Shown: positions 1 through 11,600 of the stretch, one piece after another
How the letters are laid out: each line of letters starts with the position of its first letter
Position numbering within the stretch: position 1 is the first letter of the stretch
From: Progne subis subis
Lineage: Eukaryota > Chordata > Aves > Passeriformes > Hirundinidae
DNA: 64,000 nt
Assembly (NCBI GenBank): GCA_022316685.1
Contig: JAKJHU010000046.1
Location: 3,757,001 to 3,821,000 of the forward strand
Direction: 5' to 3'
The notes under the pieces: model-generated
Database searches by the model: none
Seen by the model: only the letters and a program-made list of their open reading frames with translations
Told to the model about the DNA's origin: nothing
Program-made: the position numbers and the translations under genes

Positions 1-345
1 CTTCATTCCTGGGGTGCCCAAAGCTCATGGCTCACTGAGAAGACATCAGCAGTACCCTGGAGCACACATCTGGGGCTCTTGCACCGGTGTGTTGGCCCCG
101 AGGTGACGCTGCACGTGCGCGCTCGAATGGCAGCCGGCAAACGCATCCTTGCCGGAGCCACAAGCCCTGCTGCCATCGTCGCCGGCGGGCAGGTCACCGG
201 AGCCCATGGACGGGCAGCTCGGGGCAGAGCAGGGGCCCGTCTCATCTGTCGTTGCCTGAAGCAGGAGCCAGGGACTCCAATGGTGCTTTTAGGTTAGTGA
301 GGGCTAGTTACTGCCGCTGAGAGAGGTGGCTTGCGAGGTAATGGC
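1..345. other. GC-rich segment at the window edge, no gene assigned
   Basis: Bases about 95-245 hold many CpG dinucleotides compared with the following kilobases, so this may be a small CpG-rich patch. Short frames are open on both strands, as expected for GC-rich DNA, and none gives a recognisable protein. It could be part of an element continuing to the left of the window. Confidence 0.3.
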
Positions 346-520
346 ATTTTGCTCTCTTTAAACTTTAATCTTTCCTATTAATTCCCTGCAACTGGAGAAT
401 GTATGAGAGTTAATGTTCCATGAACGTGTTTCTCAGCCGACAGTCTCTTCGAGCTAATTACCTTCAGGTGCTAAATGGAGGGAAATTGCAATCCATTTGG
501 ATGTGAAAAAATTTCGCCTT
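346..520. promoter_or_regulatory. Candidate conserved non-coding element
   Basis: The block is repeat-free and moderately AT-rich, with several homeodomain-type TAATT and ATTA cores (for example around 376 and 455). It retains isolated CpGs and is flanked by low-complexity DNA. The call rests on composition and motif texture alone, so it is an inference. Confidence 0.3.
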
Positions 521-595
521 TCCAATCCCCTGTGCAACATTCTTTTTCCTGAGTGTTGCAGAAAGAATGCACTTGGCTTCTTTCTTTTTTTTAAT

Positions 596-655
596 GTTTT
601 CCTCCCCTCCCTACCCTCACCCTCCTCCCTCCTTCCCCCAAACCCCCATCCTCAC
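596..655. repeat. Pyrimidine-rich tract
   Basis: About 60 bases are almost entirely C and T, with a few A residues, and several CCCTCC-like words recur. It is low-complexity sequence without a clean repeat unit. The short proline- and serine-rich frames across it are by-products of composition. Confidence 0.7.
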
Positions 656-660
656 CAAGA

Positions 661-2468
661 ACCTGTCTTTCCTCAAAGACCTTGGGTTCTCCAGGAGACT
701 CCATGGCAGGCTCAGAAGAGGGGAGCATTGTCCACAACACAATCAAATGGGACAGCACACCAGTCAGGAAGAAGGGGAAAGTAGGCATATCCATGAAATC
801 CAAACACATGGTCAAAACATGGAGAGCAAAGTGAGGAAGACAGCAAGAGACTTCCTTTGGAGGTCTGAAGTTAAAGTGTATTTACACGCTTAATAACACG
901 CTTATTACAGCCATTTCCCAGTTGTTGAGTTTTGAATACAGAGATAATAGAATTTTACAAGCTACATAAAGCCATTATGCTTTTGGATCCGGGACTGGGG
1001 AGGGAGTTCGGTAGAACCCACACAGAAAAGAAAAGGGAAGGAAATCAAATCCAAATGTGTTCAAACCGGGCCTGGAAGTCAGCATCTTCATATAGGCTGA
1101 CAGAGCCAGTCAGAGTACATGAGAACAGTCATAACTGGAGGTTTTGGATGAACGTCTCTCCTATCTGGAAATCCCATCCTCTCATGATTCACAGATGACC
1201 AGTGGAGATGATGGACATCTCAAATAGAAGCCCCTGGCAATAAGAGGTTCACTGTTACCATTCAGCTACCAAAGAGCCAAGACAAGTGGTGCCAGACAGA
1301 TTCACCAGACAAAAAAAACCCAGGGAGAATAGCTACACTAAATTCCGAGGGTTCTGCACCATGACTGCCACCAGTAGGTTTTGATCTAATCTGTCCTTGG
1401 TGCTTATGATAGACTAACTGCAGCATTCTCTAAAAAGCTTCATGCAACCTTGCCTCAGAGTCAACCATGGCAATTATCAGGAGCAGAAGTCTTTTCCACA
1501 ATAACGTAAATATGCTCCAACTGGGATTGGTGTCACTTGAGAAAAATCCTTGGAGCTTTGCTGAACCAGCAAGATGTTCTTGCAAGATCATTCAAATGCC
1601 CCGTTTTTATGGCTCTCCTCATAGCCCAGATGCCACCGAGAGATAAAGCTAAACCTGCACTTTGTCAGTGGACTGAAATTGAATACGTTTATCAATCTCT
1701 GTAGACTAAAACACTTGCTGAATTCTCCTAGCATCATTTCAGCCATTAGTGACTGAAGGTGCAGATGGTTTGCTATTCTTCCCACTGGCTCTCTGCAGAG
1801 ATGTGTTCACTTTGATGTGGGTGTTGGGGAGCTTGTCCACAGACCCTATCCAAGAAGATCAGTTCAGAGATGTTCTGTCCTTAGACTCTTGCTCAGTCTG
1901 AATTACCAGCATTGACCAACTGCCCTAGATAGTGTTTTAAACCACCTTTACTGAAGCAATAAGAACAATAAGGCTATATCAGGTCCAAAGCTTACAAAGC
2001 ATGACAAAATTCCAGCACACTGGGATAACTTGTTTGGAGCTTGGCTCTGATAAAGATTATCAGGGTAGTATGTGAGGTAGCAGACTATGGGAGGAACTTG
2101 CATCACTGCAAAGATTTTCCAGAGTGTCCTGGCCACTGCTCATGCCTGTATCCTCTTTGAAGTGTTTGTCTGAGCCCTCTTACTGCAGAATGTGAACATC
2201 TCCTATTCTCTGAAGGATTTCCACTGAGACTGTCTGCCACGAATGAAAGACTGACTGATTTTACCCAGGGCCACCTGAAAGGTGATCACAGAACAGAGTT
2301 ATATTAGAAGTTTTCTGCACTTCTAAAGTATCCTTCCTGCCCATCATCCCAGTCACACAAGGGTAGATTTCTGTCACTTTCATGTTCAGCCACTCCTTCA
2401 CACACCTATCACACAGCTATCCATCTGCCAGCCCTACATACCTGTGCTCCAGTCGTCTGCTTCCCACT
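661..2468. other. Unique sequence without a recognisable gene
   Basis: Both strands carry only short frames with no familiar domain. I see no tandem repeat, recognisable retroposon end or CpG-rich block. A short AT-rich patch at about 885-935 has two ACGCTTA words and could be a fragment of regulatory sequence, but nothing further supports that. Confidence 0.6.
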
Positions 2469-2516
2469 TTTGAACATCCAGCCCTTTGAACATCCAGCCC
2501 TTTGAACATCCAGCCT
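2469..2516 (+). repeat. 16-bp tandem repeat, three copies
   Basis: The unit TTTGAACATCCAGCCC occurs at 2469-2484, 2485-2500 and 2501-2516. The first two copies are identical and the third differs only at its last base (C to T). Such near-perfect identity suggests a recent local duplication, so the copy number may vary between individuals. Confidence 0.9.
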
Positions 2517-4314
2517 TCAGCCTTTCTACAAGGCTGCTGCATCTATTCTGCATTTAATGAGATTTACAGAGGAAACCAAATAGGTTTATTTAAATTGGGA
2601 TCTTTCATAAATTGGGGCTTTCTCTGGTGAATTACTAATCCCTCCCTTACTGTTTTAGTTTCACATTTATTTTTTAATTCTGTGAGGAAGAAATGAGTGG
2701 GACTTCACAGGGAGGCAGTAATTTCAAGAGCACTGTCACAACATAGTAGGGTTTTTATCATATTTTTCATGGCCATATGTAGGGTTTGCTACTCAACATG
2801 ACTGATAGGACATCACTGGCTACAACCAATGGTGTATATTTGATGCTTCAGCCTCGGTCAGAATTAAACCACTGGCTGAAGGAAATGGTTTAAGCCAGCA
2901 GCCAATCCAATCTGTTGCCTTATGCATGCACAGAAGCACACATTGTCATGAGCTACATTAAATATTTTTTTAATATACTGTGCTTGGGATGCAGGTGGAA
3001 ATGGGCTACAAAGGTTTCTCCCTTCCACCTTGACTATCTTTTCACACAAAACTTCAGATTCCTACTCCCGACACCCTCGTTCCACATTTGCTATGTTCTT
3101 GCCTTCTTTTCCTCTCTTGCTCTCAAACCATAATTTGCTCTACTTGTCCTCCTTCCCTTGTTCTCATCCTCAATTTCCCCTTATTTTTTAATATCTATAT
3201 ATTAAAAACCTGGAATTAGAAATATTTAAAAATAACTATTTAATTACCAAAGTGGAGCTGATAAGAAGGCAGTAGAATTTTCCCCTGACTCACACTTGGT
3301 GCTGACTCTGTTGCAGAAAATGCTGTCTTTTTTCATTGGTTGCTTTGTTTTCAACTTTTTTTTTTTTTTTTCTTTTTTTTTTCTTTTCTTTTAGTTATAC
3401 TGCAATTAGTCTAAAGTTGTGGGAGTTTGAAAAAGCGGGCAATAGCAAATCTTTATTTTCCTTCCTTCTGTCATCCCTATGGTTCTCTGAAGCTAGAAAA
3501 GCTACTTCAAATTATAAAGAAGGGAAGAACAAAATTAAACTTAAGACTGCACACACTATTCACTTGTTGATTAAAAGAACAAAATGGGGGAAAGAAAGAG
3601 GACAATTAGCATGTTTGGGATGCAAAAACTCATGTGTCTATGTATGGCAGTATAGAAAATGTGAAAATGGATAACAGAAAGATTGCAGCTAGGAATTGAT
3701 GTACATTACTAGTGATGGTTTAAATACCATCTTTTAACTTCTTTAATCTGCTTAAAACCCCCTGTAGCTAAATCAGTATAAACCCTTCAGATTGTAAGCA
3801 CAGTTACACTGGTATCTATGTACCTAATACCTGTATAGCTTAATTTCATGCCTACGAGAGAATAAAGTTAAACTGTTAAAAAGCCTGTTTGTATCAGTGT
3901 AAATGCTAGAGGGAAAAGTACTGTGTTTACCCTGCTGCCACAATTAAAATTTCTTATACAGCTAAAGCCAAAATGGGACTCCTGACCATTCACAATTTCT
4001 CCCCCTTCCCTTCCTCATCCCTTCAGCCCCATTTGTGTCAGCCTTTTACTTCTCTCTAGAAATTCCCAGCAAACGTGTTTGTGGGGCACCTTGGAATCCA
4101 TGCTTAAATCTCTCACTAGGGACAGTTCTGTCTCCCTGTGGAGCCCCATGAGGATGGATGAGTCCTGAGCCCCAATTCTCTGCAATGGCAAGCAGGGGCA
4201 AGTGGAGAATGGTGCTCATCTCTGAGTAGCAACAGGACTCATTTTCCTTCCAGCTCAGCTTTTCCTGTTTGCTTGCTTTAAGATCAGGAATAAGCCTGAA
4301 TTTTGTTGGGGAGG

Positions 4315-4316
<2 letters not shown>
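2517..4316. other. AT-rich sequence without a recognisable gene
   Basis: No coding region can be supported. At 3356-3392 there is a T-rich tract broken by single C residues that ends in TTAG and so resembles a polypyrimidine-acceptor signal, but no open exon-like frame with a donor follows. The stretch 3740-3960 is AT-rich with several TATA- and AATAAA-like words and no further structure. Confidence 0.55.

Positions 4317-4353
<37 letters not shown>
4317..4353 (+). repeat. Poly(A) run of 37 bases
   Basis: This is an uninterrupted A run by direct count. No polyadenylation signal, spliced-gene remnant or target-site duplication is evident around it, so it is better read as an expanded homopolymer than as the tail of a processed copy. 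Phenylalanine-rich frames on the minus strand come from it. Confidence 0.9.
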
Positions 4354-4356
<3 letters not shown>

Positions 4357-4977
4357 GGAAAGAGAAGAATAGATATTTGTGAGAAATTTACTGTGTGGGA
4401 AAGAAGAACCAGGGAGGCTGAAACTGCAGGAAAACAGACTACTCTGGGGAATGTGTAATCCTCCATTTAAAAGCTGGACTGCTGGCTCATTCAGTCCCCA
4501 CACTTGTCCCTCTTGGCTATTTAATTTACAAGCTTTTGGGTGCAAAGACTACCTGTACTGCTCCAACAGAAATCCTGGGAGGTTTTCACTTGGCTCTTTA
4601 CAGCTGTCTGGAGCACGAAAAGGAAGCTGCATTTTAACAACATAGGTCAAAAAACCAGCAGCTGGACTCAAGGGAAGAGAGATTAAAAGGCTCTGCCAAA
4701 GTCATCCTGTTAGATACTGGTACAATTGAGGCATCATGTCTGATATCTTATGTGAAGTAAGAGAGTCATGGAGAGACAAAAACAACCTGATAAAATGACA
4801 GAAGTAAATAAACCTATTTCTATGCAGACGATTGCAACCTTTCATCATTTGCATTGAATGTGAAAGGCATCTAACTCTTTGACTGTCTCCTCTTTCTCAA
4901 AAATAAATATAAATCCACCCAAGACATACCTTAGGTCTGGGCTTATGGGCAGCTGCCTAAAATCAGAACAGAAGCTT
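4354..4977. other. Unique sequence, nothing recognised
   Basis: Only short frames occur, none with a familiar product. No repeats or CpG-rich blocks were seen. Confidence 0.5.
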
Positions 4978-5051
4978 TCAGGCCAAATTCAACTGGCTTC
5001 AGCAGCTCCACTGACTTCAGGGTTGTTAAATTGCAGAGGGATTTGGCCTGA
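4978..5051. mobile_element. Palindromic MITE-like element
   Basis: A 74-bp block is bounded by perfect 11-bp inverted repeats, TCAGGCCAAAT at 4978-4988 and ATTTGGCCTGA at 5041-5051. The interior includes a CTCCACTGACTTCAGGG word. This structure and wording resemble short non-autonomous palindromic repeats that I recall from sauropsid genomes. The family assignment is from memory, whereas the inverted repeats are seen directly. It encodes no protein. Confidence 0.55.
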
Positions 5052-5683
5052 TGTTTTAATTGTAGTCACAAACCCAACTGCAGTCTGATGAGCAGAAGAT
5101 AAGCTATTACCAGAACCATGCAGTCCTCTATCCCAAAGAAAGGAAAACATGCAGAAGCAAGAGCCTTAGCTGTACTGAGCCTAAGATCATATCATTTGGA
5201 GGACTGGGTATCTGGAACAGCCCAGATATCTTGTTCTTTTTGCACCAGCATCAGGTATAAAGCATGCAACTTTCGGGATCAGTTCACCATCAAGAGATTT
5301 GCTCATTAATTTCATCTATAAATCATGTTCCTGGTTTTCAAATGACAAGAACAATAAAATACACAGTAAAAGGTATGAAAGACGCACAGATCCATACGGT
5401 GAGGGAAAATGTTTGCAAAGTCAGCATTCTAGGTATAAACTAAAGATAATTTCCAAAACTGTATAAAATAAATGTAACAGTCTCCTAGGGAGAGTAGTCA
5501 AGAGGGGATGATCAGTACAGCCATGCAAACTTCACAGCCTCAGAGACGCTAGAAGAGGTTGGCAAAATGCATTAAAGGACTACCTAAATCTCATCACTGA
5601 ACTATAGTCACTTCTGGGGAAAAAAATCAGCATCTTACTTACTAGTGGCACTCAGCAATTAAAATTCCTCATTTAGTACTCTA
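5052..5683. other. Unique sequence, nothing recognised
   Basis: No gene, tandem repeat or CpG-rich block was seen. The two short frames at 5118-5309 and just upstream have no recognisable products. Confidence 0.5.
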
Positions 5684-5736
5684 CACTTAAGGATGTCCTA
5701 ACTCCTAGCACATGCTTAAATCCTTACCTGCTCAGG
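5684..5736. mobile_element. Partial palindromic MITE-like element
   Basis: The words CACTTAAGGATGTCCTAA and AGCACATGCTTAAAT, followed by a TGCTCAGGA end, match the texture of the element at 24531-24612 (TTTAAGCAC, GTGCATGGTTAAATA, GATCAGGGCC). The two halves are approximate reverse complements of each other. It looks like a diverged, shortened copy of the same family. Confidence 0.4.
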
Positions 5737-7901
5737 AATGGTAAAGTCCATGACTAATGAAATAAAAATATAATTTACAAATGTTCAGTCCTTCTTTGGA
5801 AGACTGGAGTTAAACACGCAGCTCTCAGTGTCTTTCAATATTTAAATGCAAAACAAACCAAAAACATTATCATTGAAGAAGTTTTTACAGAGAAAAGAAT
5901 AGATGTATTTGTTGTCTCCATGTTAGGATTTACAAAAGCTTTATAGTCATGAAAAATGGAGCTAAGCCTGATGAACAAAATAACAAAATTCTTATTATAA
6001 TTTACAGGAACACACACACATAAACATGTATCTATCTGTGTATCTGTAATACACAGTGCCTGGTATATAAAAATTTTATTGCCAAATTGAATACCAAATA
6101 ATAAGTTAAGCTGACAGAAACATAAAGATCTGCATTAGATGGCACCCAAAGGAAGGCAGAATTTCCAGTAGGAAATTGCTCTCTACCCCATTGTGATTTG
6201 GGGGGAATTTGTAGGATATATGGCAATTGCTGGAACATTTTTGAAAGTGTGGCTGCATGTATCCTCAGGAGATCTAGGTCCTGATAAGGGATGTGGCCTT
6301 TCTATTTGCAGGGCAAACATCCAAGTTGAACTCAGTTGCAAGTGCTGAGCACTGGGACATTTCCTTCCCTTCCTAAGAACTCAGCAGAGGAGAAAGTAGG
6401 TTTCTTGGTGGTTGTGGGGAGGTATGCTGCTGTAGTGCTGCATTGTAGTGTGAGATCAGGACCAGAGAAAAGGAACATAAGGCAAGAACTAGCTGTGATG
6501 AGGAACAGGGCTGCAGAGGGCCTCCTCTGCACAGATCCAGGGTGGCTTTGGCTTAGCAGAGCATTCTTTGGCCTTGGGGCCAGGGTTGCCCTCCCCAGGG
6601 TGCATCAGCCCACATGGACATGGTCCAGTGGCTGCCCTCAGACTTCAGGACAAGGGGAATTACAGGGACTCAGCAGAGACCTGGATGTCTGGGGACACAA
6701 TTGGTTGGCAGCTATACTGGGAGGCAGTTTGGAGAACATCTCCACGGCATTTGAATGATTTGGATACAGTGGAGCTGTAAGGTGGATTACTGGTCTCAGT
6801 TCATGGGAGATGCCAGTTGACCGTGTGCTCCCTTCCCTTAGCTTGTCACTTGTCTTTAGGTCATTTGGAGTGCAAAAAGTGTCTCCTGTGAGAGGCACCC
6901 CTCTTCCCTGAGCAGCCATGCAGCCTGGGGCAGCCCTTGGCAGTCCCTGCCAGTTTTGCTTCCTTGCCAGCTGGCAGGAGCAGCTGATGGGCAGAGGCAG
7001 CTGGAGAAGCAATCAGAGGCAGGTGACAACACCACAGACAAAAGGGACACCTTCCGCAGTATCCTCTGTGGCCAGGAGAGGTGGGAAGCTGCTGGTTGGT
7101 TGAAGATGCCCAGCAGACAGAGGAAACCCTGCAGACTGCAGGCATAAACTCTATTGATTAATGTAAGAGCCAGAATAAATCTGATTACAGAAAAATTACT
7201 GATTGGCCTGACCTGAAAAGATGGTCCTGGAATCTCTTCTTGTGTAGAAAAAGCAGTGCTTTAGACTGTGTCCAAACCCAGGTTAATCTGCTCCTTCCAT
7301 GGACAGAAATGTTCCATCATAAACTTTGTCTGCCACGTTTCTTTGCGTGGGTCCCACAAGCTCAGAGTGTAACCTGATGGTTTTGCTCAAGGGCCTTCAT
7401 TGCTCCTGCCCATTCCTGCTCCATTTCCTACTGACCCCTGCAAAGGTACCTGCAGTGCAATGCACCTGTGTCTCCAAAGGGAAATACACGCCTCTGAATG
7501 AAAAGGATCCCAGATATGAAGCTTCTCCTACATCAAAAGTGGAGGATCATGTTCGATGAGCCTCATGTTAGTCTGTCCTGGACAAGATGCCACAATCAGC
7601 CATGGAACTGCCTCTCCATGTAAGTTTTGGTGCCTCCCATATTATTAGACTGCAAGGACTCATGGGGAAGCAACATCACTTTATTCAAGGGGATGAGGAG
7701 ACATCCTAGGAGGGGGGGTGATGATTTGCACCATGAGCAATACAAGGCCCAGGTGCTCTATGCCTTGAACATAAGCTGCTAAAAATGGGCTTTTCCTTCA
7801 TCTCAGAGGCCAGGAATTAAAAAAAATTGTAGAAAACAACTCGTGCTTGTGCTGCCACCTCTGCTTGCAACCGACAGCTCTGGCTGTGAAGACATGGTGC
7901 C
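5737..7901. other. Unique sequence without a recognisable gene
   Basis: Open frames at 6336-6758 and 6638-7012 lie on opposite strands over the same moderately GC-rich DNA, and neither resembles a known domain. A brief ACACACACAC run occurs near 6010. I see no mobile element. Confidence 0.55.
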
Positions 7902-7942
7902 GTGTGAGTGTGTGTGTGTGTGTTTGTGTGTGTGCGCGCGTA
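7902..7942 (+). repeat. GT/GC dinucleotide microsatellite
   Basis: Alternating GT is broken by a GTGAGT at the start and a TTT in the middle, and it ends in GCGCGCG. The alternating purine-pyrimidine pattern with CG steps could adopt Z-DNA. Copy number is likely polymorphic. Confidence 0.85.
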
Positions 7943-7989
7943 CATGTGCACGCCTCTTGGTGCGATTCCTCCTTCCTTGCCAAAACATC

Positions 7990-8345
7990 TCCTGCTGTTT
8001 ATTTATTTATTTCTCTCTGATAACGGAGGGGATCGCGTTTCCGGAAGAGTGCCAGCAGATGATACGAACCCAGGACTGATACTGCCAGCAAACCCATGCC
8101 AGCCCTTTCTGCCGGAAAAATTTCATTTTTTCCAGAAGGAAGCCATGAGTGTGAAGCAGAATCCAAATCCGATTTCTCGGCATTTTTTGTTATCGCTCAG
8201 CAGCCCACCAGGTGGGGCAATGGAGGGAGCGCACTCAGCTGCAACTCAGTGCCTTAATCCAATTTACAGCTTCTCTTGGAGAGATAATTACAGCCCTGAA
8301 ACCAGTTAGCACTGTACAAAGAGGCTCTCGAACCAAAGCCCCGAT
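7990..8345. promoter_or_regulatory. Candidate conserved non-coding element
   Basis: The block begins with a TTTATTTATTTATTT run and contains several CpGs in otherwise AT-leaning DNA (GATCGCG, TATCGCTCAG, TCTCGG), a CTCF-like word and a GATAATTACAG homeodomain/GATA-like segment near 8282. It contains no repeat, and CpG retention is higher than in its neighbours. This is an inference without alignment. Confidence 0.4.
8205..8219 (+). promoter_or_regulatory. CTCF-like site
   Basis: CCACCAGGTGGGGCA is close to the known CTCF core (CCASYAGRKGGCR-type) in spacing and in its central CCAC/GGTGG pairing. The sequence shows only the motif. Occupancy cannot be judged here. Confidence 0.35.
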
Positions 8346-8643
8346 CCTGTCTTTCAAATATTCACCTAGAGTGTCAGGGATGCTTTGGAGAGGGAGGGGG
8401 GCACTTGAGCTAAGCCAGTATGTATGGAGAAGTGTGTACACAACACCCCTTCCCAGACACGTGTGCCTCACTTGTACACTCACACAGGTTTCCCAAAGAC
8501 CCACAGGGAGTGACAGTATGGGATTGCCAGCCCCTGATTCTCCAGCTCTGGACACCTGGGCAGCAGGAAAGCTGCAAAACTTTCTCTTCCAAGCACTACT
8601 AGCAGATCAAGGGGGCAAGATGATGGGAAACCTGAGGTGTGGC
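8346..8643. other. Unique sequence, nothing recognised
   Basis: The 199-codon frame spanning 8212-8811 crosses this stretch and the following G runs. Its length owes much to the stop-free G tract, and no domain is seen. Confidence 0.5.
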
Positions 8644-8665
8644 GGGGGGGGAGGGGGGGGGGGGG
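8644..8665 (+). repeat. G8-A-G13 homopurine run
   Basis: Eight G residues, one A and thirteen G residues occur consecutively. The tract can supply the four G runs of an intramolecular G-quadruplex on the + strand. Assemblers often mis-size such runs, so the exact length is uncertain. Confidence 0.9.
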
Positions 8666-11600
8666 TAGAGACAATGACCAACCCTTCCTCTAGTCATGGA
8701 CACAGCAGCTCTCCCATTAAAGTCACTCCTGCATCCTCCCTGTGGAAGCCAAACCTGTTCAATTTTTCCCCAGTAATTTGTGGTTTAATACTTAGTTTAA
8801 TACAAAGATGAAATGTCTCTTTGCAAAGACACCATAGGGTGCAGCATCCCACAAGCTGAGCAGGCCACCCCTGCAGGCGCTGACTTCCTTGCAGCTCACA
8901 GCAGCTGGGCCGGAATTTTGCACAACCTGTTCTCCCTCTGCTTGGCCCTTGTGCAGCCACTCAGACATGTCCCTAAGCTGCAGGGCTGCAGAGGGATTCA
9001 TAAGCAGGGATGAGAAGGAGGCTTGGGCACTCTGTAGCAGGGCAAAAGACATACAAAAGACATACAGGGGCATTTATGCTCCATGCAGACCTCCAAAACC
9101 CAACCTTTTAAGTATCACAGCCCATTCTCATCACAAGACAAAATGGCTGATGCCTCTGTTGTCACCATCACATTGGTGTCTCGAGAGAGAAGACATCTGA
9201 GAACCTGAAGAGTGGTAAAGTCTGTGCAAGTAGATACCTTTAATATTTCCTGTCATATTACCACAGTGATGTATGGGGACATGCAGACAGGTGGCACTTG
9301 GTGATGGACACATTGGATTCAACTTGCAAATGATCAAGAAGGAAGCCTGGGGCTTCAGTGGATTTCCTTAAGCCACATTAAATAACTTGTTAACTGTAAA
9401 TTAACCTCCTCCACCTTAACGATTTTGATCTTCATCACTCAAGTGTGATTCTGGAAGATCTTTCTTGCAGGTGATTTTCACTTCGATTGGCATAGCCAAG
9501 AGAGGAATCCAACTGTTGGGATTTAAGTATTAAAAAAGAATAGAAAAGACAAAACCAGAGATTCTTGCTGGTAGGAATGCCAGCTGATGTAGGTGCAATT
9601 TGAGATCAAAACACATTTAAGTAATCCACTGGATATGTAGCCCGCTCCCTGATACCTTGGTTCATAGCAGAGGCCAAGTTCTTACCACCAGCTGACCAGC
9701 TGAAGTTCTGTTCTGGGAACTCCTCCTTTAGGTGTGGATCTGGAAAACTTCCCAGGAAAGAATCAGTCAGTATAGCTGAGACTGCATTTGCTGCAGAGTA
9801 CTAGTTCAGAGGCCGAAGTGGACTGAAGGAGTCAGGCGAGCTGGCTGGCAGAACATCCTCTTCCAACAGGCAAGAAAGGCCAGAGCAAGTCTGCAGTTAC
9901 TGAGCCTTCTCTGGTAAAAAAACAACCTTTTTGTTGTTGTTGTTGTTCAAGCTTTCAGTCATAAACAGAGTGTGCTTGGTTGGGATCCAGGTTCAAGCCC
10001 TCACCTTCTACTCCTTTCCTCTGTGTCCTTAGCCAGCTCTCTCCAGTGAGCATCAGCAGCTGACAGAAGGCACTGTCTCTCTCTGGGTGTGCCTGGGCTG
10101 GCAGGCACACTCAGAACTGAGCTCTGAAGCATGGCAGTATGCAGGAGAGGTTGGAATTGGCTGGATTCAAAGAGGCATGGCTTATTTGTTCATGCGTAGC
10201 CCGGGAAGAATGTGCCCAGACACAGAAAGCTGGCACAATCTGAACCTCTCTCCTTGCAGACCTCTGGTTGGGCTCTTCTGCTGGGCAGATATGCCCCGAT
10301 ATGGACCTGTATCTCAATGGATTATTAACGACGGATGTAACTTTGATTGGAACCTCCTAGCCATTACCTGGACTGTAGGAGTCAAACACATGGAAGTTTG
10401 TCTCTTGCAGGAAAGGAAGTGGCAGAAATCAGGTCTCAGAAAGAGACATTCCATTTAGAAAGTCTCTAGGCTCTGAAGCATTTGCATTAAAACTTTCTTC
10501 TTTTAAGCCCATTGTAGGCCTCAAAATGAACATCTACCCTGTATCAGATACTCACACACTGGACAAGTTTATGAACTCCCCAGATATCCTGTTAGGTACT
10601 TACTCTGGCAGTAGTTGCTATGTGAGGACCATAGATATATTCCACGAGAACAGTTGTTTTGATTTTCTGGCAGTGCATTAGGACCTAACCCTTCTCTGCC
10701 CCTTTTGCATAATATTGTTCAGTAGTAGGAAACACAGAAGCTTTGCTTTGAACCATCATGTTCCGCCTTTGATTCGGGTCTTCTCAATCAATGCTCTAGC
10801 TGTGGAGCTTGGCTTTTCCATTGATTGCTCCCATGGCATTTCTGACCTGCTAGGAATGTGGCAAAAGGGCAGCTGGAGCTTTCCTTCCTAGTAAACCTAG
10901 GGCAAAGTGTGGTTCATCTGACACATACCTCTCACAGGGACAACACCCTTTGTGCACGTGATATACATAGCTTTTCACAGCACAGCACCATCAGAATCAG
11001 TCATTCTCCAAAAGTGTAACAGAACTGTCTTACACAGTTGATTTGCTTGTATAGATACAGGAAAACACATGGAAATTCCGGTATTTATGAAGCCATTTCA
11101 TCTGCCTCTCTAATACAGACTCTAACATGGGACACAACTGCCCCATTAGCAAGCTTATGGTTCCTTGGGAGGTCTGCAGAGAAATGAAGTATATTGGTCT
11201 CAGTAGAAACTAAGTTGAAATCCATGGATCCCTTCACTTCCATCCACTTGGCATCTGGGACATTATACGTAACTCTGAGCAGTGGAGAGCCCCAGACACT
11301 CAAAATCCCCATGCTGATTGTGCCAGGGCTAGAGATGCACCTGCAGGAAATCAAAGCACTGGACCAATGCTGACCCATAGCAGAAAGTTAAGCATTAACA
11401 CTCTGCTTCTTAACTCCCCACAGGCTCCACAATGGATGTTTGTACCCACTTCCTCTATCACAATGCTAATTGCGCCCCAAACTAGACTGTCTTGGGAAAG
11501 CCCAAGAGGCCTTCTAGTTCCACATCATATCATGCCTTGGGAACAATTCTGATCAGTAGTACCTTCTCCTCTGGAGGACACACTAAGGACTCTTCATCTC

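Noticed and set aside
3356..3396. T-rich tract ending in TTAG as a splice acceptor
   Set aside because: It is a low-complexity T run, and no exon-like frame with a donor follows.
8212..8811. 199-codon frame as a gene
   Set aside because: It is partly sustained by the stop-free G runs at 8644-8665. There is no recognisable domain, and a 106-codon frame lies opposite.
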